Shown here: positions 1 through 6,117 of the stretch, in pieces
Position numbering within the stretch: the first letter of the stretch is position 1
Layout of the letters: each line of letters opens with the position of its first letter
NCBI GenBank assembly: GCA_947490625.1
Contig: CANLHC010000038.1
Location: 1-7,383, forward strand
Direction: 5' to 3'
Source of the DNA: Candidatus Nanopelagicaceae bacterium
GTDB lineage: Bacteria; Actinomycetota; Actinomycetes; Nanopelagicales; Nanopelagicaceae
DNA: 7,383 nucleotides
The notes under the pieces: model-generated
What the model saw: only the letters and a program-made list of their open reading frames with translations
Databases searched by the model: none
What the model was told of the DNA's origin: nothing
Position numbers and translations under genes: made by a program

Positions 1-308
1 ATAAATCCTGCAACTGGCAAGAGTAGAAGAGTCCACGTTACTGTTTGCATAATCGCACCAATCAATGTCAGTAAGAAAGATAAAACAATTAATGCGAAGA
101 AAAGTCTTCTTCGCATCATTCTCATTTGATGAGCTCTTAATCGGTCCACTTCAGAGAGCGGACTTAAATTTCCTGCAACAACTTCCAGCGCGCTGCGATA
201 TCTCTGAGCGCTTTTTCCGGTGAATTCGTTTCGGCTATCGATCCAACGTGGCAGAAAATAGGCAACCCACATGCCAATAATCGCTAGATAGATAATTCCG
301 GAAGCCAT
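1..308 (-). CDS. Small membrane protein, GlpR-like (Rv0996 position), C-terminus cut by window edge
   Basis: A minus-strand frame opens at ATG (308-306) and stays open for 102 codons to the window edge, so only the N-terminal part is seen. It starts with a hydrophobic helix (about residues 4-19, GIIYLAIIGMWVAYFL). A basic and polar linker follows (about 20-72), ending in the very basic RMMRRR. A second hydrophobic stretch (about 73-90) and the start of a third come next. This is the layout of the short actinobacterial membrane protein encoded after moeA/glp and rimJ (Rv0996 in M. tuberculosis). In corynebacteria that protein is GlpR, the membrane receptor of the gephyrin-like protein Glp, acting at the division site and pole. 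The identification rests mainly on gene order and topology, since sequence conservation in this family is low. No Shine-Dalgarno sequence lies before the ATG; a short hairpin (318-337) sits there instead. It is probably co-transcribed with rimJ, 80 bp upstream. It could instead be an unrelated small membrane protein. Confidence 0.6.
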   Translation of the reverse strand, partial: MASGIIYLAIIGMWVAYFLPRWIDSRNEFTGKSAQRYRSALEVVAGNLSPLSEVDRLRAHQMRMMRRRLFFALIVLSFLLTLIGAIMQTVTWTLLLLPVAGF

Positions 309-317
309 GGTGGGTAA

Positions 318-337
318 AGGTTACGCGGAAGTAACCT
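318..337 (-). repeat. 7-bp inverted repeat (hairpin) just before the GlpR-like gene
   Basis: AGGTTAC (318-324) and GTAACCT (331-337) are perfect inverted copies around a 6-base loop. The repeat lies 9 bases upstream of the ATG of the minus-strand membrane protein gene, where a ribosome binding site would be expected and none is seen. It has no T-run, so it is not a typical intrinsic terminator. It could be a leader hairpin, an operator, an RNA-processing site separating rimJ from the next gene, or chance. Confidence 0.4.
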
Positions 338-388
338 GACTTCTTTGGATTTGCGCCCTACTCTTCCGCACTATTTTTACAGCGCTTC

Positions 389-976
389 TTACTCAATACT
401 TGCATTCTCCTTCACGAAAGTTACGTGATCTCTCCACTGTCCATCGATATGAAGGTAACGGGAGCGGCTGCCTTCGAGGATATAGCCAGCCTTCTCGGCA
501 ACTCTTCGTGATGGCGCATTTTCAGGACGAACATTAATTTCAATACGATGCAGACCTAGTTGGTTAAAACCAAAGCGGGTCACTAGCTCCACCGCTTGAG
601 TGGTAAATCCATGATTGGCATGCTCTCGCGCAATCCAATAGCCAATATGCGCACCCCGCAGAGCCCCATAAATCACGCCACCCATAGTGATCTGGCCAAT
701 GAGTTCGCCGTCTCGCCAAATAACAAATGAATACGAGCGGCCATGACGGGCTTCACGATTAAATGCGTGAACCATGGTGAAAAATGATGGGAGTTGGGGC
801 TGACCAATTGTCGCCGAAGGCCCAGTTGTGACCCGCGGAAGTGTCGCCTCCCATTGGCCTAGCCAGTCACGGTTCTGGCTGCGTACACGATTCCACTTAA
901 TGCGGTCTCTAAAACGCAGTGGTCGTAACTCCAGTTCACCATCACTGAGAAGAATGGGCCAGTGCTGTGATGACAT
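389..976 (-). CDS. rimJ: GNAT-family N-acetyltransferase, RimJ/RimL type
   Basis: This 195-residue protein is of the RimJ/RimL type, which uses acetyl-CoA to acetylate the N-terminal amino group of proteins (ribosomal protein S5 for RimJ of E. coli). The GNAT fold is visible: the first strand ELELRPL (14-20), the central strand GAHIGYWI (108-115), and the acetyl-CoA pyrophosphate loop in REHANHGFTTQA (117-128). The highly characteristic HRIEINVRPENAPSRRVAEK (143-162) is followed by the closing GYILEGSRSRYLHIDGQW. Length is normal for the family. The ATG lies 5 bp after the glp stop codon without a recognisable Shine-Dalgarno sequence, which suggests translational coupling. The order glp-rimJ-membrane protein matches moeA1-rimJ-Rv0996 of mycobacteria. 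Whether the substrate is S5 or another protein, perhaps one linked to division, cannot be told from sequence. Confidence 0.9.
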   Translation of the reverse strand: MSSQHWPILLSDGELELRPLRFRDRIKWNRVRSQNRDWLGQWEATLPRVTTGPSATIGQPQLPSFFTMVHAFNREARHGRSYSFVIWRDGELIGQITMGGVIYGALRGAHIGYWIAREHANHGFTTQAVELVTRFGFNQLGLHRIEINVRPENAPSRRVAEKAGYILEGSRSRYLHIDGQWRDHVTFVKENASIE

Positions 977-981
977 AGCTT

Positions 982-1908
982 TTAAATATAACGACGCTCG
1001 AGCACGACGACGGTAACTTCAGCGCCAGATTCCAAAGAGGTCGTGCCTTCTGGAATTGCAATAAATGCATTTGCATCCGAGAGTGTGGTCTGCTCATCCT
1101 GCGCTGATGAGTCGCCTTTGCCTAATGGTGAGATTGATTTTCCATCTTCAGATAAGACACCGCGAACATATGATCTCGAATCCTCCGGAGAACTAATTGC
1201 TTTATCGAGCTTAGCTTTAACAGATGGTCGATGAATCGTTGCAGCACCAAGCATCGTCCTGATCATTGGGCGAATAAATAGTTCGAAGGATATGTAGGCC
1301 GCGATGGGGTCTCCAGGAAGAGTGACCACCGGGGTCTTATCGGGCCCGATAGTTCCAAAATTGTGGCGACCGCTTGATTCGATAGCCAGATCAATGGTCG
1401 TGATCTCTCCGATTCCTGTCAGCGTTCTTGTGATGAGATCAAATGAATCATCGTTACGTTCGCCGCTGATAATGATCAGATCTGCTCGCACTAATTGATC
1501 TTCGATGACATCTTTTAACTCTTCTTCATTATTTGGAATTGTATGTACTCGATATGCAACTGCGCCTGTCTCGCGAACGGCGGTAGTAAGTAACCAGGAA
1601 TTTGTCTCATACTCTTCATCTGCACCAAGACTTTGACCTGGTTCAACTAAATCTGGGCCGGCAGAGAGCACTACAACTCGTGGATGTGGGCGCGTTAAAA
1701 GATGATCGCGACCAATCGATGCGGCGAGCCCAATCTGAGTCGAGCGAATACGACTTCCCTCTTTCAGAACTAAGCGTTCACCGGCAAAGACATCGGCGGC
1801 CAGTGTTGCCCCGTGAGCATCGAGAAGGGGCATATCGAATGGTTCAAGGGGGCGACAGAGAGCAAGGAGGGATGAAAGAAACTCATCAACTTTCACGTGC
1901 TCTGCCAT
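982..1908 (-). CDS. glp: MoeA/gephyrin-like protein (Glp type) lacking domain II
   Basis: This 308-residue protein has the MoeA fold in shortened form; MoeA is normally about 400 residues. Domain I is at the N-terminus (1-40). The molybdopterin-binding domain III begins with PHPRVVVLSAGPDLVEPG (74-91) and closes with VVTLPGDPIAAYISFEL (194-210, LPGNPVSSFVSFE in MoeA). Domain IV is the C-terminal barrel (about 225-308). The text runs directly from ATLAADV (34-40) into FAGERLVLKEG (41-51), which in MoeA lies after domain II. The PFDNSAMDGYA and TGAP segments with catalytic Asp and Thr are therefore absent. The loop usually reading GGVSVG is SGERNDD here (148-154). Molybdenum insertion is thus very unlikely. 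By context with the GlpR-like gene it is probably a Glp-type scaffold that binds FtsZ, as in Corynebacterium. The ATG has GGTGAG upstream, which overlaps a -10-like TATGGT. It is the first gene of glp-rimJ-membrane protein. Confidence 0.85.
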   Translation of the reverse strand: MAEHVKVDEFLSSLLALCRPLEPFDMPLLDAHGATLAADVFAGERLVLKEGSRIRSTQIGLAASIGRDHLLTRPHPRVVVLSAGPDLVEPGQSLGADEEYETNSWLLTTAVRETGAVAYRVHTIPNNEEELKDVIEDQLVRADLIIISGERNDDSFDLITRTLTGIGEITTIDLAIESSGRHNFGTIGPDKTPVVTLPGDPIAAYISFELFIRPMIRTMLGAATIHRPSVKAKLDKAISSPEDSRSYVRGVLSEDGKSISPLGKGDSSAQDEQTTLSDANAFIAIPEGTTSLESGAEVTVVVLERRYI

Positions 1909-1951
1909 AATCTCACCATACTTGTTCGAGCTACTGAAATCGGGGATTGAC
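1909..1951. promoter_or_regulatory. Divergent promoter region between glp and 5-FCL, with overlapping -10-like elements
   Basis: Only 43 bp separate the glp ATG (minus) from the preferred GTG of the cyclo-ligase (plus). On the minus strand TATGGT (1920-1915) sits exactly 6 bases before the glp ATG, compatible with a leaderless transcript. On the plus strand CATACT (1917-1922) would give a start near 1929 and a leader of about 23 bases containing GGGG (1942-1945), 6 bases before the GTG. The two elements overlap on opposite strands. No convincing -35 element was seen on either side, so this is a tentative call. Confidence 0.35.
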
Positions 1952-2509
1952 GTGAACTTTGCCGAACAAAAGTCTCATCTTCGAAATAAGTATCGTCAAA
2001 AACGTAAAGTTCATCGCACTGATGTTGCATTTACATATTTGATGGATTCTCCTGAATTTCAAAGTGCGCGAGTGATCGCTAGCTATATCTCCTATGGTGA
2101 TGAACCCAACACAATTGATCTCAATAAAGCGATTCTAAAAGGTGGAAAAAAATTACTTCTCCCACGAATTAACTCAGATACAGATACGCCCTCATTAGAT
2201 TGGGTCCCATGGCACGGTGATACATCACAACTCACTAGCCGAGGCAAAATACTAGAGCCGATCGGCGAAGCAGATAATGAGACCGAATCTATCGATGTTG
2301 TGATCACTCCTGCCCTACGGATTGATCTGCAAGGTTATCGACTCGGTCAAGGTGGTGGTTATTACGATCGTGCGCTGAGCAGATTAACTGCGTGGAAAGT
2401 CGCCTTGATTTTTCCGGAAGAGATTTCAACTGAACTTCTTCCACGAGAAGAACATGACATTCCGGTTGATGCCTATGCCACAGATGAAAAGATCGTTCGA
2501 ATTAATTAA
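1952..2509 (+). CDS. 5-formyltetrahydrofolate cyclo-ligase (5-FCL, MTHF synthetase)
   Basis: The enzyme uses ATP to convert 5-formyltetrahydrofolate to 5,10-methenyltetrahydrofolate in the cytoplasm, returning this inhibitory storage form to the one-carbon pool. The family is clear from the N-terminal basic helix SHLRNKYRQKR (8-18), LLLPR (68-72), the nucleotide-binding signature GYRLGQGGGYYDR (128-140) and LPREEHDIPVD (163-173). At 185 residues it is of normal length. I chose GTG at 1952 because GGGG stands 6 bases upstream and family members begin close to the basic helix. An in-frame TTG at 1922 would add ten residues (195 in all) and has no ribosome binding site. The gene is divergent from glp. 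Its TAA overlaps the stop codon of the acyl-CoA dehydrogenase gene by 4 bp, so no room remains for a terminator between them. In M. tuberculosis the equivalent gene (Rv0992c) is followed by ruc. Confidence 0.92.
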   Translation: MNFAEQKSHLRNKYRQKRKVHRTDVAFTYLMDSPEFQSARVIASYISYGDEPNTIDLNKAILKGGKKLLLPRINSDTDTPSLDWVPWHGDTSQLTSRGKILEPIGEADNETESIDVVITPALRIDLQGYRLGQGGGYYDRALSRLTAWKVALIFPEEISTELLPREEHDIPVDAYATDEKIVRIN

Positions 2510-3648
2510 GGAATATTTCGCGCCATCACAATGCGCTGTACCTGATTAGTACCCTCATAGATCTGGGTGAGTTTGGCATCACGCATCATTCTCTCCACTG
2601 GATAATCTGACACATATCCGTATCCACCAAGAACTTGCACCGCATCGGTTGTTACCTTCATTGCAACATCACTGGCAAATGTCTTGCTTGCTGATGAAAA
2701 GAACCTCAAATCTTTATCATTGCGCTCACTCTTTGCAGCTGCTGCGTAGGTGAGTTGGCGGGCTGCCTCGATATTCATAGCCATGTCAGCCAAGATAAAT
2801 TGAATGGCTTGAAATTCAAAGATCTCTTTGCCGAATTGCTTGCGTTCGTGGGAATACTTTTCGGCGGCATCGAGTGCGCCTTGGGCGATACCAAGTGCCT
2901 GTGCGGCGATGGTAACTCGTGTGTGGTCGAGAGTATCCATTGCAATTGCAAAACCCTTACCTACTTCACCGATTCGACGATCATCAGAGAGTTCAATGTT
3001 GTCGAAATACACTTCACGAGTCGGTGATCCGCGGAATCCCATCTTCTTCTCAGGTGCACCAAATGAAATACCTGGATCAGACTTTTCTACAATAAATGCG
3101 GTAATTCCTTTTGAGCCTTTACTCGGATCTGTCTGTGCGATGACAGTGTAAAACTCAGAGACGCCAGCATTTGAAATCCACTTTTTACTTCCATTAAGTA
3201 ACCAGCCAGCTGATGTGCGTTCCGCTTTTGTTTTGAGCGCAGCCGCATCAGAACCCGCCTCGGATTCAGAGAGACAGTAAGAAAATCCTTTTCCTTGAGC
3301 AAGTGCTGGTAACCAGCGCTTCTTCTGCTCGTTATCTCCACCCAAGATCAGCGGTAGTGAACCTAATTTATTAACTGCCGGGATAAGTGAAGAGGATGCA
3401 CATACTCGAGCTACTTCTTCAATAATGATCGCAACAGCTAAAGCATCTGCGCCTTCCCCGCCGAATTCTTCGGAGACATGTGCTGCATGGAGATTAGCCT
3501 TGATTAAGGCATCTGCGGCCTCTTGCGGATAGCGATGATCCTCATCAACTGCATGTGCGTGAGGCGCAATCTCTTTCTCGGCGAGAGCGCGAACACTCTC
3601 GCGCAGATCCTGATACTCGGTTGGCAGATTAAATAGATCTGATGTCAT
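2506..3648 (-). CDS. Acyl-CoA dehydrogenase, FadE25-like
   Basis: This 380-residue FAD-dependent enzyme makes the alpha-beta double bond in acyl-CoA thioesters and passes electrons to electron-transfer flavoprotein. All parts of the fold are present: the helical N-terminal domain (about 1-120), the beta domain with signature CLSESEAGSDAAA (125-137), KKWISNAG (155-162) for FAD and substrate contacts, and the C-terminal helical domain. The latter carries ERKQFG (268-273) and the second signature QVLGGYGYVSDYPVERMMRD (338-357). The catalytic base is Glu365 in IYEGTNQ, the position used by short- and medium-chain enzymes. From memory it resembles FadE25 of M. tuberculosis along its whole length; the natural substrate is not known from sequence and could be a short or branched chain. 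Its ATG directly abuts the TAA of the CopD-CtaG gene (TAAATG), so it is probably translated by coupling as the last gene of the copper operon. No functional link to copper is evident. Confidence 0.93.
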   Translation of the reverse strand: MTSDLFNLPTEYQDLRESVRALAEKEIAPHAHAVDEDHRYPQEAADALIKANLHAAHVSEEFGGEGADALAVAIIIEEVARVCASSSLIPAVNKLGSLPLILGGDNEQKKRWLPALAQGKGFSYCLSESEAGSDAAALKTKAERTSAGWLLNGSKKWISNAGVSEFYTVIAQTDPSKGSKGITAFIVEKSDPGISFGAPEKKMGFRGSPTREVYFDNIELSDDRRIGEVGKGFAIAMDTLDHTRVTIAAQALGIAQGALDAAEKYSHERKQFGKEIFEFQAIQFILADMAMNIEAARQLTYAAAAKSERNDKDLRFFSSASKTFASDVAMKVTTDAVQVLGGYGYVSDYPVERMMRDAKLTQIYEGTNQVQRIVMARNIP

Positions 3649-5466
3649 TTAATTCTCTTTTCTCGAGTTCAGTGATTGCAAGTATGTGTTGTATTGAGCA
3701 AGTTCGTCATCTTCACCCATTGCAGCCATACGTTCTTCATTTCGATCTATGCGACGCGTCTCTTTGGCATCCTCACGCATCCATTGAATAAAGGTCGCAA
3801 CTAGGGCAAGAATAATTGGAATCTCACCCATTGCCCAACTGACGCTTCCGCCTGCACGCTGATCGGCGAGGAAATCTCCCAAAAGCCACGGCGCACCTTG
3901 TGAGGCATAGAACCCCTTATCGACCAGCGCTGTTGAAGCGAGAAGTGCGATTGAAAAGAAGGCGTGAATCGCCATAGTTGCAAAGAGAATAACGATACGA
4001 ACGAGATGGTGCACTCGCCGTGGATTGGGATCGATACCAACAATAATCATGAAGAAAAGAAAACCAACGGCGACAAAGTGAAGATTCATCAAGAGATGTC
4101 CGGCATGGGAGGCCATCAGCGTTCCAAATAAATCAGTGAAGTAGAGGACAAAGAGAGAGCCATCAAATAAAATAAGTGCAACAACAGGATGAGTGATAAT
4201 CATTCCGTAGCGTGAATGCAGCACCGCGAGAAGAATTCCACGTGGTCCGCGCTCTTCCTTAGTTCGTCCTTGTGGCAGTGTGCGCAAAGCTAATGTAATC
4301 GGTGCGCCAAGCACCAAACCAATAGGTGCAATCATTCCTATCGTCATGTGGGCAACCATGTGATATTCAAATGAATACATGGCATACACGCCTAGGCCAC
4401 CACTTGTTGCAAAATCCAAGGCAGAGATTCCGAGTGCGAATGCAACGGTGCGACCAACTGGCCAAGAATCTCCGCGCTTTTTCAAAATAACGACACCCTT
4501 AATGTAGAGAGCAACTGCCACAACTAGCAGACCAATAAAGAAGAGGTCGGGTTCATAGGCAAAGAGAATTCGGCGCAGAGTTGGCTCTGCCGGAATAACT
4601 AAATCAACAACGCGATCAGGGCTGGCATTGAGTGAGAGCCACACACCGATTGCGGTGATCGCAGCCATCAGTGCTACTTCAAAACCAATAAGGCGAAGCA
4701 GGATTGACCAATTAATCTTCTCTTTTGTTGCGAGATTTTTGCGGTGAAGATAGCCAATAAAAATGAGTGAGCCGGTGAGAAGGATTTTTACAATAACCAC
4801 ACGGGCGTAAGCAGAATCCCAGGCTGCAACGAAATTTAGTCGCGCCCATGCATTGACGACGCCACTGAGTACAACTGTTATGGCAGCCCACAAGGCCATC
4901 ACGCTAAATCGCTCGATTGCAATTTTTCTATCGTCGATCGGAATAAAGGTAATTGCAAAGAGCCCACCTACCCAAAGCGATAAGGCAATAACGTGAAGCA
5001 GCATCGATCCCGTTGCAAGTGCGTGGGATCCCCCTGAAACTGAGTGGCTTTCAAAAGCAGGCAGTGCAATGGCAATAATCGAAATGAGGAGCAAGGTAAT
5101 GACAGGGAGGACTTTACGTACTCTGAGAAGAAAGTAGCCGACAAGAAAAGCTGCCAACGTTTGTATAAATAGGTAACGCCCCACACTTACTTGCGATACA
5201 AATGATTGCAGTGAGGTCATATCGAGAGCATCGCTAAAGCTTGTATCCAAGATATTTGCAAAGGTTGTAATCAGAAAGATTGTGCTGGAGGCAAACCAGA
5301 GAAGTGCAATAAGTGAAGCCTTCTGCCGAAGCTTGAGAGATACTTCTTTCAGAGATCCGTCATTGTTGATAAGTAGAAAAGCCATGGAAAGCAAAAAGCC
5401 CACGACTGCAAAACTAGATAGATAGGTGAGGTACTTGCTACCTAAGAGCAGCAGTTCGATCTGCAT
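3649..5466 (-). CDS. CopD-CtaG fusion: copper-transport and cytochrome c oxidase assembly membrane protein
   Basis: This 605-residue inner-membrane protein has about 15 predicted helices in two fused modules. The N-terminal CopD-like half (about 1-290) contains SHALATGSMLLHVIALSLWV (147-166), with His148 and His158 in the usual CopD positions. The C-terminal half (about 300-570) is CtaG_caa3-like: YHMVAHMTIGMIAPIGLVLG (368-387), THPVVALILF (425-434), SHAGHLLMNLHF (453-464), GIDPNPRR (477-484), AIHAFF (499-504) and the end motif WAMGEIPIILALVATFIQW (544-562). A charged cytoplasmic tail follows. CtaG proteins are needed for assembly of heme-copper oxidases, probably at the CuB step, and CopD proteins move copper across the membrane, so the fusion plausibly takes copper from outside to the oxidase. 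This fusion is common in actinobacteria. The ATG lies 2 bp after the copC-like stop, with AGAGAG about 7 bases upstream. The metal-ligand histidines of both halves appear kept, unlike in the CopC-like partner. Confidence 0.9.
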   Translation of the reverse strand: MQIELLLLGSKYLTYLSSFAVVGFLLSMAFLLINNDGSLKEVSLKLRQKASLIALLWFASSTIFLITTFANILDTSFSDALDMTSLQSFVSQVSVGRYLFIQTLAAFLVGYFLLRVRKVLPVITLLLISIIAIALPAFESHSVSGGSHALATGSMLLHVIALSLWVGGLFAITFIPIDDRKIAIERFSVMALWAAITVVLSGVVNAWARLNFVAAWDSAYARVVIVKILLTGSLIFIGYLHRKNLATKEKINWSILLRLIGFEVALMAAITAIGVWLSLNASPDRVVDLVIPAEPTLRRILFAYEPDLFFIGLLVVAVALYIKGVVILKKRGDSWPVGRTVAFALGISALDFATSGGLGVYAMYSFEYHMVAHMTIGMIAPIGLVLGAPITLALRTLPQGRTKEERGPRGILLAVLHSRYGMIITHPVVALILFDGSLFVLYFTDLFGTLMASHAGHLLMNLHFVAVGFLFFMIIVGIDPNPRRVHHLVRIVILFATMAIHAFFSIALLASTALVDKGFYASQGAPWLLGDFLADQRAGGSVSWAMGEIPIILALVATFIQWMREDAKETRRIDRNEERMAAMGEDDELAQYNTYLQSLNSRKEN

Positions 5467-5468
5467 CC

Positions 5469-6005
5469 TTATCTCTCTTTAAAGATCTTGCGTGCGTAGG
5501 CACCCATTCCGATTAAGACAAGAATTGATAGGCCAAGGAGAAAAATCACGAAGATATTTGTTGCAAGATTACTTCCGGTTTGTTGAGCTGGCGCAGACGT
5601 TGTTGGTTCTGGAGCCGCTGATGCTGATGGAGTCGTGAGAACCACGGCAGAGTAATTAAATGTGAATGAACCCTCTAACGGAAGATCTGCTTCGGCAAGA
5701 AGCATGTAGGTCACTGTGTAGATTCCTGATGTGACAAGTGGTTTCATCTCTGCAACCGCTTCGGTACCTAACACTGTGAGAATTCCAGTATCAACTCGCT
5801 TACCGTTTGGGTCGGTGACGATAATGTCATTACCTTCTTCGATGAGCGGAAGTTCAGTTGTCACCGTTACTGCACTTGGACCAGCTTTGATTGTTGATCC
5901 TGCAATTGGGCTCGTTGCAACAAGTGTGTTGGCATACGCTGCCGGGATATTGAAAAAAAGCGTAGCGAGAGCGAGTCCAGCGATTGTCCTTGCCACGCTC
6001 TTCAC
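5469..6005 (-). CDS. copC: CopC-domain secreted, membrane-anchored protein lacking the copper-binding histidines
   Basis: This 178-residue protein has a signal peptide (MKSVARTIAG, then a hydrophobic core, cleavage probably after AYA at 25). A CopC-type beta-sandwich follows (about 26-118: ATSPIAGSTIKAGPSAVTV, IIVTDPNGKRV, SGIYTVTYMLLAEADLPLEG, SFTFNY). Next come a Ser/Thr/Ala/Pro linker (about 125-143) and a C-terminal membrane helix (about 149-170) with the basic end ARKIFKER. It should sit on the outer face of the membrane beside CopD-CtaG. Classical CopC binds Cu(II) through the mature N-terminal His and the His of DGHPxxG. Here the mature end reads NTLVATSP and the second site reads EADLPLEG, and the whole mature chain has no His or Cys. 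I chose GTG at 6005 because GAAGGAGA stands at ideal distance and this start gives a clean signal peptide. The in-frame ATG at 6029 adds eight charged residues. It is the first gene of the operon. Confidence 0.85.
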   Translation of the reverse strand: MKSVARTIAGLALATLFFNIPAAYANTLVATSPIAGSTIKAGPSAVTVTTELPLIEEGNDIIVTDPNGKRVDTGILTVLGTEAVAEMKPLVTSGIYTVTYMLLAEADLPLEGSFTFNYSAVVLTTPSASAAPEPTTSAPAQQTGSNLATNIFVIFLLGLSILVLIGMGAYARKIFKER

Positions 6006-6009
6006 ATGA

Positions 6010-6017
6010 TCTCCTTC
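6010..6017 (-). promoter_or_regulatory. Strong Shine-Dalgarno deciding the copC-like GTG start
   Basis: On the minus strand AAGGAG (6016-6011) within GAAGGAGA is followed by five bases and then GTG (6005-6003). This is one of the best ribosome binding sites in the window. It lies inside the coding region if the upstream ATG at 6029 were used, which argues for the GTG start. Confidence 0.7.
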
Positions 6018-6117
6018 ATCGATTCGCATCTATAGTCCCACTTCCTTAGACTATGCACCTAACCTTTGGTAAACCTCATTTTACCCTCGCGCCCAGCTAA
6101 GTGAAAGGAATGTGACC
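6018..6117. promoter_or_regulatory. Divergent control region between the copC operon and the FmdB/Ruc gene
   Basis: The region carries promoters for two divergent genes. Candidate -10 elements are TATAGA on the minus strand (6034-6029, start near 6022, short leader to the GTG at 6005) and TAGACT on the plus strand (6047-6052, start near 6059, leader of about 59 bases to the ATG at 6118). No good -35 match was found for either. AAAGGAA (6104-6110) is the ribosome binding site of the plus-strand gene. No CIRCE, HAIR or CsoR-type operator was recognised. Confidence 0.35.
6068..6085 (+). repeat. 6-bp inverted repeat in the leader of the FmdB/Ruc gene
   Basis: GGTAAA (6068-6073) and TTTACC (6080-6085) are inverted copies around the 6-base loop CCTCAT. 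It lies between the candidate promoters and the ribosome binding site of the zinc-ribbon gene. It may be an operator for either divergent gene or a leader hairpin. A repeat of this length can arise by chance. Confidence 0.3.

Noticed and set aside
309..388. Possible tRNA or small RNA in the gap between rimJ and the membrane gene
   Set aside because: No cloverleaf can be drawn; only the short hairpin at 318-337 is supported.
828..1016. Plus-strand frames opposite rimJ and glp (also 1043-1234, 1304-1498, 1602-1910)
   Set aside because: They lie antisense to well-supported genes and have composition and sequence without family features.
982..1908. Active molybdopterin molybdenumtransferase MoeA
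   Set aside because: Domain II with its catalytic residues is missing and the GGVSVG loop is changed; a scaffold role fits better.
982..1908. Frameshifted or pseudogene moeA
   Set aside because: The frame is intact from start to stop and the loss falls exactly at domain boundaries, so decay is not indicated.
1922..1951. TTG start giving a 195-residue cyclo-ligase
   Set aside because: It lacks a ribosome binding site, and the added ten residues lie outside the family's usual N-terminus; GTG at 1952 has GGGG at good distance.
2755..3341. Alternative frames within the acyl-CoA dehydrogenase region on both strands
   Set aside because: They are shadows of the dehydrogenase, which has full family signatures in its own frame.
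6006..6029. ATG at 6029 as the CopC-like start
   Set aside because: It would place eight charged residues (MRIDEGDH) before the signal peptide, and it covers a strong Shine-Dalgarno sequence belonging to GTG 6005.
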